From Novosphingobium sp. PC22D (lineage in GTDB: Bacteria > Pseudomonadota > Alphaproteobacteria > Sphingomonadales > Sphingomonadaceae), in assembly GCF_002556635.1 (NCBI RefSeq), contig NZ_MWMO01000020.1, positions 1-64,000 on the forward strand: DNA of 64,000 nucleotides. Direction: 5' to 3'. A model generated the notes under the pieces. That model searched no databases. It saw nothing but the letters and a program-made list of their open reading frames with translations, and was not told the DNA's origin. The translations under genes and the position numbers were made by a program. Position 1 is the first letter of the stretch. Each line of letters begins with the position of its first letter. Positions 17,692 through 26,907 of this stretch are shown piece after piece.

Positions 17692-18634
17692 ATGGCGAGA
17701 CCCTATTCGAATGATCTTCGGGAGCGAGCGGCAGCGGCGGTGGCGTCTGGTCGGAGTTGCCGAGAGGTAGCATCGCTGTTCGGGGTGAGCGTGGCGAGCG
17801 TGGTGAAGTGGTCGCAGCGCCAGCGGGCAACGGGCACGGCGGCATCGCGCCAGATGGGTGGTCACCGCAAACGGCTGCTCGAGCCACACCGGGCGCTGGT
17901 GATTGATCGCGTGAGAGCCGTGCCGGACATCACATTGAAGGCGCTGGTGGCCGAGCTGGCGGAGCAGGGGATCGCGACGAGCACGGTATCGGTGTGGCGG
18001 CTGGTGCGCTCGGAAGGGCTGCGCTTCAAAAAAAGCGCTGTTCGCCGTCGAGCAGCTGCGGCCAAAGATCGCGAGAAGGCGGGAGCAGTGGAAGAAGTAT
18101 CAGGGCCGGCTTGATCCCCGGCGCCTTGTCTTCATCGACGAGACCTGGGCCAAGACCAACATGACGCCGATCCGGGGCTGGGCACCGCGAGGGACAAAGC
18201 TCGTCGCTCGCGCCCCGTTCGGCAAATGGCGTACGTTGACCTTCCTTGCAGCGCTACGTCACGACCGGATCGAGGCACCCTGCGTCCTCGACGGACCGAT
18301 CAATGGCCTCAGCTTCACGGCATGGGTCGAGCAGTGCCTCGTACCGACGCTCGCACCCGGCGATGTCGTCATCATGGACAATCTGGGCAGCCACAAGGGC
18401 CAGGCCGTCCGCAAGGCGCTCCGCTCCGCCGGGGCCAAGCTCTTGTTCCTGCCGCCCTACTCGCCAGACCTCAACCCGATCGAACAGGTCTTCGCCAAGC
18501 TCAAGCTGCTGCTCCGAAAGGCAGCCGAGCGATCCACCGAGGCAACATGGCGCCGCATCGGAACCCTGCTCGACGCCTTCCCTCCGCACGAATGCGCCAA
18601 CTACCTCAGAAACTCCGGATACGCTTCAATCTAA
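17692..18634 (+). CDS. IS630 transposase, two frames joined by frameshift
   Basis: The first frame (17692-18114) holds the N-terminal HTH region (SCREVASLFGVSVASVVKW). The catalytic part continues in the +1 frame after the A7 run at 18028-18034, reading ALFAVEQLRPKIARR and onward to the stop at 18634. The DDE triad is complete across the join: FIDETWAK (D), VIMDNLGSH (D) and NPIEQVFAKLK (E). Joining requires a +1 (or -2) shift at or just after the A-run. Programmed frameshifting at A-runs is known in IS630 elements, but a simple inactivating indel cannot be excluded. Confidence 0.75.
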
Positions 18635-18647
18635 ATGAAACCGACTC
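18622..18647 (-). repeat. IS630 right terminal inverted repeat
   Basis: Ends ...CCGACTC just before TA 18648-18649; pairs with the left repeat at 17600-17625. Confidence 0.7.
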
Positions 18648-18833
18648 TAGGCGTTCCTGCCGGAGGGTCGCCCGCCGCCGCGTGGAGACTGTCGAAAGCG
18701 AACCCAGCGTTGGCCGGAGTGACGACGGCGGGACGGGAGGGGCGCAAGTTCCTGCGCGTTCCTCACGCAGCGCCAGAACCGGGTTGTCCCTAAGCTCGCA
18801 GACGCCGCCCGCCGCGTGGTCGGTTGCGCCGGC

Positions 18834-21800
18834 TCAGTCCTTCGCCAGCCGGCGCATCGGGATCCAGGCAGTCATGTCGGGCTCGTCGTTGACCTTGTAG
18901 GGAACGCCGCGGCTGTTGAGGAACAGCTTTTCCATCTCGGGCCGGGTGAAAGGCCGCGAGCCGAGCCGGCCGAAGATCGCGATCTGGCCGCCGGTCTCGT
19001 CGACGCCGCGGTCGCGGTCGAGGCCCTTCGAGAGCGCCTTGGCCGGTGACGGCGTGCGCGCCCAGGCGATCAGCTCGGGATTGGGCGCGGGCGAGAAGCC
19101 GTAGAAGTTGGGCTGGAGGTCGGGCGAGGTGAGCTGGAGCACCTTCAATCCGTTGCGCCCGTCGGCGACGTAGGCGAACAGCGAGGCGTTGGTCGATGCG
19201 ACCACCACGTCCTCGGCGTCGTCGAGCTGACCGTCGAGCGTGACCTTCTTGTAGATCGTCGGGCTCTCGGGCCGGGTCACGTTGATGATCACCAGCCCTT
19301 CCTGCTTGGCGGCGACATAGGCGTAAGTGCGCGCGACGTAGACCTTGCGGGCGTCGGCGAGCCGCACCGTGCCCGAGGGCACCGCGACCGGCCGGCGCAG
19401 GTTGGTGACGTCGAACAGCTTGAGGCCTTCGCCGTCGGTGACCCAGAGGTAGCGGAACTGCACCGCCGAGGCTCGCGCGTCGGCCATCGGCACGACCGCC
19501 GCGAGCCTGGGCTTGGTCGGCACTTCGAGGTCGATGACCACGAGGCCCGCGTCGGCGGTGACGTAGGCCACGTTGCCCGCCAGCGTAATGTGCCGCGCGC
19601 CCTTGAGCACGCCGTTTTCGTTCCAGGTGACCGCACGCTTGAGGAAGTTGTTGCGGAACTCGCCGTCCTGGAAGGTATCGACATCGACCAGGATCAGGCC
19701 TTCCTTGCTGTCGGTGATCGCCGCGTAGCGGTAGATCTCGTGCATCCGCTGTTCCTGGTTGACGTCGAGCAGCGTCAGTTCGGTGCCGTCGTCCTTGAGG
19801 ACCGGCTTGCCGTCGTCACCCTTGATGACGTTGGCCTTCATGTCGTCGTTGCGCTTGACCGAGACCGGCTGGTTGGTGGCGAGCGCCATGCAGGTCGCGT
19901 TCTTCGTCTTGACCCGGGTGTCCTGTCCCAGCGGCGAGAACGGCGCGGTGATCAGCGGATCGGAGAACGACTTGTTGCCGATCGAGGCGGCGTCGTAGAC
20001 GTGGAAGCCGCCCTTGCCCTCGGCGACATAGACGTATTCGCCGCGAAGCTGGAGGCACCCGACTTCGCCGCGGGTCGACTGGACCACGTTGCGGAAATTT
20101 TCGAGCGCCTTGGTTTCGCCCGAAAGGTTCGCGTCGAAGGTCTTGCCGCGCACCCAGGTCTTGAGTTCGCGCTTGTTGTCCTCGACGTGCATCCGCCAGT
20201 AATCGGGATAGGCGTACTTCTGGAGGTAGGAGCCGATCACGGCCTGCGGCTCGTCCCACTCGGTGACGCGCACCGCCTCGATGCCGCTGTCGAGCCCGAC
20301 CCAGGCGTTGAGCCCGACGAAGTTCACGAAATTGGTTCCCAGCAGCAGCGTCTGCGCCATGATCGCGTTGTTGTCGTCCTTGTCGGACAAGTGGCAGTCG
20401 GTGCAGGTCTTGGTCTCGGTGAGGCGCACGGTGTGCGGGAAATGCGGCGCGAAGGCCTGGCTCGAATAGCCCGCCGCGCTCACCGGCGGCTGCTGCACGT
20501 AGATGCGCTCGCGGTTGACGTTGGTGGAGGAGAGCACCAGCGCCGAGGACGAGCGGATCGGCGCGACCTGGTTGCCCTTGGTTGTCTGGTGCTTGCCGAG
20601 CTGGAACATCTGGTCGCGCGCCACTTGCGGGTTGTAGGTCGCGAAGTTGCGCGTTTCCTCACCCTCGTAGTGGTGCATCGTCGTTTTCCAGTTCGCCTCG
20701 ATCGGCAGGTGGCAGCCGCCGCAGCTCGTCGTCCACGAGAGGTGGCAGGTAAAGCAGGCCATCTCGTCGGTCTTGTGCGCGCGATCCTCGAGCGGGACGC
20801 CGGGGCCGAAGCCGAACTTGCCGTCGACCGCGCCCGAAGCGCTCATCAGCTTGGCGCGCGCGGCCTTGGCGTTGAACTCGGGCGAGCCGGGATCGACCGC
20901 GTTCTTGACGAGGCTGACCTCCCACTTGAGGCCGGGATCGACGATCGAGCGCTGGATCAGGTGCTTGCGCCCGAAGCTGTCGGTGCTCCACTCGAAGCGG
21001 CGCGAGCCGTCGGGGTTGCGCAGGAGCGCCAGGTTGTTGCCCTTGGGCGGCGCGGCCGGACCCGAGGTCATCAAGGTCGGATAGTCGTCGGCAGTGCCGT
21101 GGCAGTCGTTGCAGCGGATCTCGACCGCGTTCGCGACCTCGGTGTAGATCAGCCCGTTGCCGTGCGCGTCCTGACCGAAGTGGCAGTCGGCGCACTGCAT
21201 GCCCTTCTCGGCGTGGATGTCCATCATGTGGACCGTCTTGCCGGGGTTGGTGCCGGGCTGGACCCACTTGCCCTCGTCGCCCTTGCGCCACTTTTCCGGA
21301 TCGTCGTTGGCGACGATGTGGTCGGTATCGGTGCCGTAGGTCGCCTGGCTGCCGCCCGCGTCGAGCAGGTTGCCTTCGCGGTCGCGCTTCAGGATCGCGC
21401 GGAAGTTCCAGCCGTGGCCGTGATAGTCGGCGAACTGCGTGTCCTTGAGCTTGGGATTGAGGTCGTAGACGTTGCGCAGGAAGTCGACGTCGGCCCACTT
21501 GCCCTTGGGCGACGCCGCCTCGGGGTTGCGCTCGAGCACCTTGTGGACTTCCTCGGCGGTCGGATACTTCTGCTTCTCGGGCCACATGTGCGGCGCGTCG
21601 GATTCGTAGTCCCACATGGTGTAGCCCAGGTAGGGATTCACGAAGACGTTGGGCTGGTGCATGTGGCAGTTCATGCACTGCGCGGTCGGAATGGCTCGGG
21701 TGAAGACATGCTGCAGCGGGTGGCCGTACTCGCGGTCGTCCTCGTCGCTGCGCGAGAAGGCTTCCTCGCCGTGGCCGTCGCCATGGGCCTCTTCCTCGTG

Positions 21801-22973
21801 GCCCTTCTCGCCCTTGAGCTCACCGTGCTTGCGCTTCTTGAGATGCGCGATCGTGGGGTCCTTGGTGATCGACTGGCCGTCACGGCCGAGCGGCGCGTAG
21901 ATCGAGCTTTCGCGCGGTTCGCGGCTGTTGGCGTAGACCACGTGGCAGGCCGAGCAGCCCGAGCTGCGGTAGTCGCCCGGCTGGTCGTTCGTGCCCAGGA
22001 ACCAGGTGAACGGGTCGTTGAGGCGCGTCTTGGTGATGTTGAGCACCGGGATCGAGACGCGCAGGCCCGTGCCGGGGCCGCGGTTCGACTGGCGGATGTC
22101 GGGCCGGCCGGGTTCCTCGAGCCGCTGGGTCAGGCCGGTCGGGTTGGGCAGGCCCACTTCGGCGAACTGGGTGTTGATGTTGCGTCCGCCGCGCTCGAAC
22201 ACGCGGAACACGTCGGCGGGCGGAACCACGTTCCAGCGCGGCAGCGGATAGAGCGCTGCGATCGCGCCGCGCGCTTCCTGCTCGGGCGTGACCGTGCCCG
22301 GCTTTTCGCCCGGCGACTGGACCACGGCCGGCTCGCCCTCGCGCGTGTAGGCCTCGCCCAGGACGTAGTTCTTGAACGGCAGAATCCCGTTGTTGTACGA
22401 GCCGCCGCCCCACAGCATCGCGCCCGAGGCCATGATCGAGCGCTCGGCCGCCTCGATCACCGGCAGGTGGCAGGCGCCGCAGGCTTCGCGGGCGATGCGA
22501 TAGTCGCCCGGATTGACGAAGCGCACGTACTCGGGCGATTCCCTGTTGAGCAGCGTGTAGGAGCGTTCCGGATTGCGCGATTCGGGATAGTGCCACGATT
22601 CCGGATACTTGGGCAGCACGTGCGCCCGGTCGCGGGCCTCGACATAGGCCGCCGCCTCGAAGCCCAGATCGGGATTGCCCATGACTTTCGGATTGCCGCC
22701 GTGGCAGTCGGTGCAGCCGAGCATGACCGCGGGCGTCGCATGCATGCTCGGTGCATCCGACGCGGTGTGGCACGAGATGCAGCCAGCGGACTTGGCATCG
22801 ACCTGCGCCTGGGTCTGGCGCGCGGGCGCGGGGGCCGCCTTGACCAGCGCGTAGTCGCGCTCGACCGGCTTTTCGCCGCCCGAGGCGAGCAGGCTGCTCG
22901 CGGGCATGGCCAGCGCGGCAAGCAGGCCTGAGACAACGAGAAGAAGCCGGGTGATCTGCATCGTTGGGCGCAT
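18834..22973 (-). CDS. Decaheme c-type cytochrome with LVIVD-type beta-propeller
   Basis: 1379 aa with an N-terminal signal peptide (LLLVVSGLLAALAMPASSLL). Ten CXXCH motifs lie in the first two thirds: CISCH, CTDCH, CGACH, CSACH, CMNCH, CADCH, CNDCH, CFTCH, CGGCH, CTDCH. A His-rich acidic insert (KHGELKGEKGHEEEAHGDGH) could bind metal. The last 400 residues carry repeats such as EYVYVAEGKGGFHVYD and VAYVTADAGLVVIDLE, the LVIVD beta-propeller pattern of surface proteins. Its start overlaps the barrel gene stop as TGATG, so it is the last gene of the 25-kb operon. Likely role: an outer-face or periplasmic electron carrier paired with the barrel, like the porin-cytochrome pairs of extracellular electron transfer. 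No catalytic family is recognised. Confidence 0.8.
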   Translation of the reverse strand: MRPTMQITRLLLVVSGLLAALAMPASSLLASGGEKPVERDYALVKAAPAPARQTQAQVDAKSAGCISCHTASDAPSMHATPAVMLGCTDCHGGNPKVMGNPDLGFEAAAYVEARDRAHVLPKYPESWHYPESRNPERSYTLLNRESPEYVRFVNPGDYRIAREACGACHLPVIEAAERSIMASGAMLWGGGSYNNGILPFKNYVLGEAYTREGEPAVVQSPGEKPGTVTPEQEARGAIAALYPLPRWNVVPPADVFRVFERGGRNINTQFAEVGLPNPTGLTQRLEEPGRPDIRQSNRGPGTGLRVSIPVLNITKTRLNDPFTWFLGTNDQPGDYRSSGCSACHVVYANSREPRESSIYAPLGRDGQSITKDPTIAHLKKRKHGELKGEKGHEEEAHGDGHGEEAFSRSDEDDREYGHPLQHVFTRAIPTAQCMNCHMHQPNVFVNPYLGYTMWDYESDAPHMWPEKQKYPTAEEVHKVLERNPEAASPKGKWADVDFLRNVYDLNPKLKDTQFADYHGHGWNFRAILKRDREGNLLDAGGSQATYGTDTDHIVANDDPEKWRKGDEGKWVQPGTNPGKTVHMMDIHAEKGMQCADCHFGQDAHGNGLIYTEVANAVEIRCNDCHGTADDYPTLMTSGPAAPPKGNNLALLRNPDGSRRFEWSTDSFGRKHLIQRSIVDPGLKWEVSLVKNAVDPGSPEFNAKAARAKLMSASGAVDGKFGFGPGVPLEDRAHKTDEMACFTCHLSWTTSCGGCHLPIEANWKTTMHHYEGEETRNFATYNPQVARDQMFQLGKHQTTKGNQVAPIRSSSALVLSSTNVNRERIYVQQPPVSAAGYSSQAFAPHFPHTVRLTETKTCTDCHLSDKDDNNAIMAQTLLLGTNFVNFVGLNAWVGLDSGIEAVRVTEWDEPQAVIGSYLQKYAYPDYWRMHVEDNKRELKTWVRGKTFDANLSGETKALENFRNVVQSTRGEVGCLQLRGEYVYVAEGKGGFHVYDAASIGNKSFSDPLITAPFSPLGQDTRVKTKNATCMALATNQPVSVKRNDDMKANVIKGDDGKPVLKDDGTELTLLDVNQEQRMHEIYRYAAITDSKEGLILVDVDTFQDGEFRNNFLKRAVTWNENGVLKGARHITLAGNVAYVTADAGLVVIDLEVPTKPRLAAVVPMADARASAVQFRYLWVTDGEGLKLFDVTNLRRPVAVPSGTVRLADARKVYVARTYAYVAAKQEGLVIINVTRPESPTIYKKVTLDGQLDDAEDVVVASTNASLFAYVADGRNGLKVLQLTSPDLQPNFYGFSPAPNPELIAWARTPSPAKALSKGLDRDRGVDETGGQIAIFGRLGSRPFTRPEMEKLFLNSRGVPYKVNDEPDMTAWIPMRRLAKD

Positions 22974-24904
22974 CAGTAGGTCAACACTATGTTGCCGAGG
23001 ATCGAGTAATAGTTCTCGTCTCCGTCGAAGTTGGTGAACAGGTCGTTGAAGCCGTCACCGGGCACGAGCATCGCGCCCGAAAGGCGTAGAACGATGTTCT
23101 GGTTTGCCTTGGGCCGCCAGGTCGCCGCGGTGGAGATGTCCCAGCCGATGTCCTTGGGGATCGTGCCCTCGCTGCGCAGCGTCTGCAGGACCTTGGTGTT
23201 GTCGAACCACAAGTGGTTGGCATTGGTCGAGACGCGCAGTTCGGGGGTCAGGTCGAAGTCCGCCCCCGCGCCCAGCAGGATCGTGCCCGGGTTGTTGAAG
23301 TTCGACTGGCCCTGCTCCTTGGAGGAGCGCAGGTTGTTGAGGATGCCGTTGCGGCTGTTGATGCTGATCGCGCGGCCACCGCCGATGAAGGGCACCGGCT
23401 GACGGATCCAGTAGCTGGTATCGGCGCCCGCGAAGATCGGGTTTTCGAAGATCGCGTCGAAACCCTTCTCGGTGTTGTCGAACGGGTCGTCGTCGCCGCT
23501 GGCGTAAAGCGCGGAGAGGCGGAAGCGCATCCAGTTGCGATCGTAGCTCAGTTCGGCCGCGCCGAACCAGGCGCGGATGTCGGCGGGCTTGCCGGTGAAG
23601 ACGTTGTTCTTGTCCTTGCCGAGCGCGAGATAGCCGAAGGCGGTCAGGTTGAGCCGGTCGAGCCGGCCGTCGACGCCGTAGCCGAGATAGGCGACGTCGT
23701 AGTCGCGGCCCTCGAGGTTGCCGATCAGCGCCGGGCGGACGGGGAAGCCGTTGTCGTCGATCTTGATGTCGTCGGCTTCGCGGTTGATGTTCACCGCCGC
23801 GATGACCTCGCTGGTCAGGCCGACTAACGGGAAGTCCTGGCGGTAGAGGTTGGCGATGAAGGTCCAGTCGTCGCGCGGCGCGTTGGTGATGTCGTTGAGG
23901 CCGCTGTTGGTGTCTTTCTCGAGCCGCCAGAGCAGGACCAGATTGTAGGCGAAGCGGTTGTTGTCGCGATTTCCGAAAAAGCGGAACGAAAGCTGGTTGT
24001 CCTGGAACAGGAAGCCGCGGAAGTCCGCCTGGAACGGCTGGATGCCGACGCGCAGCGATTCGAAGTCGTAGCGGTCGGAGGTGTTGCGCACGTGGTAGTC
24101 GAGAAAGGCTTCCTGCACGCCCAGGAACTGGTCGAAGCGGGTGCGGCCCTTGGTCGGCTCGACGTAGAGGATGCGCTTTTCGGGCACCTCGACGTAGTTC
24201 ATGTTATAGGCGAGCGCGAGGCGCCACTCGACGTCGGGCGGCTTGTAGGCGGTGTTGCCCTTGATCAGCGCGGCGCCGACGAGAAAGGTCTGCGAGGCGA
24301 TCAGGCTGGTCGGCCGCCCGAAGACGTCGTTGCTGCCGGGCCGTGCCGGATACTGGATGCCGACCGGCAGCGGAATGCTGCGCGGCTCGATCACCGTGTC
24401 GGAGACCGCGTTCAGCGAGAAGAACCAGTCGTCGCCCTTGATCGGCAGCCAGGGAACCTTGGCCGGATTGATCGGGCGATCGCCCTTGTAGGTGTTCTGG
24501 TGATAGGGATCGAAGAAGTTCTCCTTCACCAGGCCTAGCGTCTGGATCAGGCGCCAACGGTCGGGGATGGAGACTTTCTCGGCCGGGAAGGCTTCGGGCG
24601 GCGGGGCGCGCACCGCGCCGGGATTGTCCTGCGTGACCTGGTCGGGAAGGTCCGGCTGCGCGCCCGGGCGGCGGCGGCCGTCGAGCAGTTCGTCCTCGAT
24701 ATCCTCGGGCGCTTCCGGCGTGCCGGGGCGTCCGATGATGTTTTCAGGATCGGCCGAGGCGTCGGCTTCGGTTTGCGCCTCTGCCTCTTCGCCGTCCTGC
24801 TGCTGAGCGGGGGGCGCGTCGGCGGACGGCGCTTCGGCCATGCCGGCGGCATCCGACGCCGGCTGGGCGAAGAGAAGCGGGAGAGCGAGAGGCCAGTACG
24901 CCAT
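22973..24904 (-). CDS. Outer-membrane beta-barrel protein, candidate cytochrome porin
   Basis: 643 aa. A short signal peptide (MAYWPLALPLLFAQPA) precedes an acidic, Pro/Glu/Ala-rich stretch to about 120. A long series of alternating hydrophobic/polar strands then runs to an aromatic C-terminus (LGNIVLTY), as in outer-membrane barrels. ATG 24904 shares one base with the upstream stop (TAATG), and the decaheme cytochrome starts on its own stop. Tight coupling to a decaheme protein suggests a porin holding a cytochrome across the outer membrane, as MtrB does. No sequence resemblance to MtrB or PioB was recognised, so this rests on context and barrel pattern. Confidence 0.65.
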   Translation of the reverse strand: MAYWPLALPLLFAQPASDAAGMAEAPSADAPPAQQQDGEEAEAQTEADASADPENIIGRPGTPEAPEDIEDELLDGRRRPGAQPDLPDQVTQDNPGAVRAPPPEAFPAEKVSIPDRWRLIQTLGLVKENFFDPYHQNTYKGDRPINPAKVPWLPIKGDDWFFSLNAVSDTVIEPRSIPLPVGIQYPARPGSNDVFGRPTSLIASQTFLVGAALIKGNTAYKPPDVEWRLALAYNMNYVEVPEKRILYVEPTKGRTRFDQFLGVQEAFLDYHVRNTSDRYDFESLRVGIQPFQADFRGFLFQDNQLSFRFFGNRDNNRFAYNLVLLWRLEKDTNSGLNDITNAPRDDWTFIANLYRQDFPLVGLTSEVIAAVNINREADDIKIDDNGFPVRPALIGNLEGRDYDVAYLGYGVDGRLDRLNLTAFGYLALGKDKNNVFTGKPADIRAWFGAAELSYDRNWMRFRLSALYASGDDDPFDNTEKGFDAIFENPIFAGADTSYWIRQPVPFIGGGRAISINSRNGILNNLRSSKEQGQSNFNNPGTILLGAGADFDLTPELRVSTNANHLWFDNTKVLQTLRSEGTIPKDIGWDISTAATWRPKANQNIVLRLSGAMLVPGDGFNDLFTNFDGDENYYSILGNIVLTY

Positions 24905-26907
24905 TACTTGCCCTGACACACGTTCTGTTCCGACGTGCCGATGAAGGGCGCGAAGGGACAAGCGATGAAGGTCAATTGCTGGCTTCCGCTCCCGGCCGGG
25001 ATCACGATCTTGTCGGAGCGGATCGCGAGCGGCGGGACGTTGACCGATCCACCCAGCTTCTCGCTGGCGTTGAACAGGCCGAGAAACGCGATCATGTCGC
25101 TCTGGTCGTCCCCGTCGCCCGACGATCCGATCGCGCCGACCAGTTCGTTTCCGCGATAGATCGGCGTTCCGCCGGCGAACAGCGTGATGCCGTTGTTGAT
25201 CCGGTTGCGGCCGGTCGCCGGGACGATCGGCAGGTCGGAGCAGACCTTGGGCACGTCGTTGGCATTGACGCCCAGCACGTAGAGCACGTGCTCGATGATG
25301 TCGGGCGTCACCAGCCGTGACTGCAGCCCGGTGTTGAAGATGCTGAACTTGTCTTCCGGCACCGACAGCGGGCCAGGCGGATTGCCGCGCTCGCCGTCGG
25401 GGAAGTTGGGCCGCGCGAGGTTGCCGATCGCCTTGACCGAGAAGGCGGTGCCACCGGTCAGCGCGGACGAATCGTTGAGGAAGGCGCGGAACGCGGCGAC
25501 GAAGGGCGGGACCGCGGGATCGGCCGAGGCCTGGAGGTCACTCGCGGCGAACCGGCTCGAGAAGAAGGCCATCGTCCGCGCCTTCTGCGGCACCGCGTCG
25601 ATCGCGTCGACCAGCGCGTCGGGGCCGCGCACCAGGCCGAGGATCTCGCCGTTGGTATCGACCACGACGATCGTGTTCTGCGCGCGGTTGTCGACCGGGC
25701 GGCGCACTTGCGCGCGGGCGCGGCGCTGCACGTCGAACGCCTCGATCAGCATCGTGCGCACTTCGTTGGCGGTGAGCGGCTGCGAGACGTTGGCGGCGTC
25801 GGTCCCGGCCTTGGGCAGGTAGCGCGTGTTGCCGGTGCCGTCGCTGACCACCCAGATATCGGGATCGTCGTACCCGTCCGAGGGCTTGGCCGGACGCACG
25901 CCCGATTCCTCGGTGCCGTAGACCGCGCCGGCCACGATGCCCGCCGTCGCGTCGTAGTAGCCGCGCACCGAGACGAGACCGCCCACCGATCCGTTGATCG
26001 AGGCGAAGCTCGGCGCGCTTGCCGGATTGCTCAGGAAGTCGCTCGGTGTGGCGTCGGAAAAGCGCAGCAGGGTGCCGTCGATCGAGATACGCGGCGCCTT
26101 GATCTCGGGCGCGGGCTCGAAGCCGGTGGTCGCCGCGAGCGCGACGGTTTCCTCGCGCAGGTCCGCGTCGGTGTCGCGATACTCGGTATCGAAACCGTAG
26201 ACGCCGTCGCCCACGACCGCGACCGAGCCGACCACCGCGCCCTGCTTGTAGAGCGGGAAGGCGCCCGCGTCGGCCCCGACGCCCAGCGGGCCGCGCTTGG
26301 TTCCGGCGAGGTTGCCCGGGACGCCGACCCCGAGGAAGCGGTTCGACACGTCCGAACAGGGAAGCTGCGAGAGCTGCACCGAGAACAGCGCGCCGCTTTC
26401 GAGGCCCTGCGTCGTCGCCGAGGGCGGGAAGACTTCCTGGACGATGTCGTTGGCGGTGCGGCTGGAGAAGGCGCCGCCGACCGACGAGAAGTAGGACGAA
26501 GTCAGCGCCTTCGAGATACCGCCCGCGAGCGCCGCCGGCGCCGGCAGGTCGAGGCCCTGCAGGTCGGTCTTCGAGCCATCGGGCGCGAGCGGCGTCTTCA
26601 GCGTCAGGTCGGTGCCGTTCATCACGAAGACTGCGAGAACGTTACCGACGCGGTCGATCACGACGATGCCCGCCTTGAAGTTCTGCGCCTGCGCCTCGGC
26701 GACGCCTTGCGCGATGATCTTCTCGATATCGGCGACCGTGAGCCCGACTTGCGCCGGGACCTGGAAGACCGAGCCCGAGGGCGGCGGCGGAACCGTGGGC
26801 GTCGGGGTCGGGGTTGGGGCCGGCGAGGAATCGCCGTCCCCGCCGCCGCACGCGGCCAGCAGCAGCGCAAGGCCGCTGATCAGGGCTGTCGCCCGGCGCA
26901 TCGCCAT
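24904..26907 (-). CDS. Lipoprotein with two HbpS/GlcG-type domains
   Basis: 667 aa. The lipobox (LALLLAACGGG) puts a lipidated Cys near residue 20, followed by a PAPTPTPTPTVPPPP linker. The first DUF336/GlcG-like domain starts at VADIEKIIAQGVAEAQAQ, with GIVVIDRVGNVLAVFVM. A second similar domain begins LTANEVRTMLIEAFDVQ, with IVVVDTNGEILGLVRG. HbpS proteins bind heme and GlcG-like ones small molecules, so heme binding or redox sensing is likely but unproven. Two Cys pairs lie outside the lipobox. Start and stop overlap both neighbours (TGATG and TAATG). The Pro-Thr linker echoes that of the TpsA protein in the same operon. Confidence 0.7.
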   Translation of the reverse strand: MAMRRATALISGLALLLAACGGGDGDSSPAPTPTPTPTVPPPPSGSVFQVPAQVGLTVADIEKIIAQGVAEAQAQNFKAGIVVIDRVGNVLAVFVMNGTDLTLKTPLAPDGSKTDLQGLDLPAPAALAGGISKALTSSYFSSVGGAFSSRTANDIVQEVFPPSATTQGLESGALFSVQLSQLPCSDVSNRFLGVGVPGNLAGTKRGPLGVGADAGAFPLYKQGAVVGSVAVVGDGVYGFDTEYRDTDADLREETVALAATTGFEPAPEIKAPRISIDGTLLRFSDATPSDFLSNPASAPSFASINGSVGGLVSVRGYYDATAGIVAGAVYGTEESGVRPAKPSDGYDDPDIWVVSDGTGNTRYLPKAGTDAANVSQPLTANEVRTMLIEAFDVQRRARAQVRRPVDNRAQNTIVVVDTNGEILGLVRGPDALVDAIDAVPQKARTMAFFSSRFAASDLQASADPAVPPFVAAFRAFLNDSSALTGGTAFSVKAIGNLARPNFPDGERGNPPGPLSVPEDKFSIFNTGLQSRLVTPDIIEHVLYVLGVNANDVPKVCSDLPIVPATGRNRINNGITLFAGGTPIYRGNELVGAIGSSGDGDDQSDMIAFLGLFNASEKLGGSVNVPPLAIRSDKIVIPAGSGSQQLTFIACPFAPFIGTSEQNVCQGK

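Larger units (their letters stand above)
17600..18647 (+). mobile_element. IS630-family insertion sequence, complete
   Basis: 1048 bp flanked by TA at 17598-17599 and 18648-18649, the IS630 target duplication. Imperfect terminal inverted repeats (19 of 26 bases) bound a transposase in two frames. It sits exactly at the stop codon of the phosphodiesterase gene. The G that opens the element completes TAG, and the uninterrupted sequence would also read TAG, so insertion leaves the upstream protein unchanged. It separates the two convergent redox operons. Confidence 0.85.

Noticed and set aside
19590..22931. Plus-strand ORF of over 1100 codons
   Set aside because: Antisense shadow of the decaheme gene produced by high GC; its Arg/Ala/Val-rich composition is not protein-like.
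22973..24904. MtrB homologue
   Set aside because: No recognisable MtrB signature; only the context and barrel pattern are similar.
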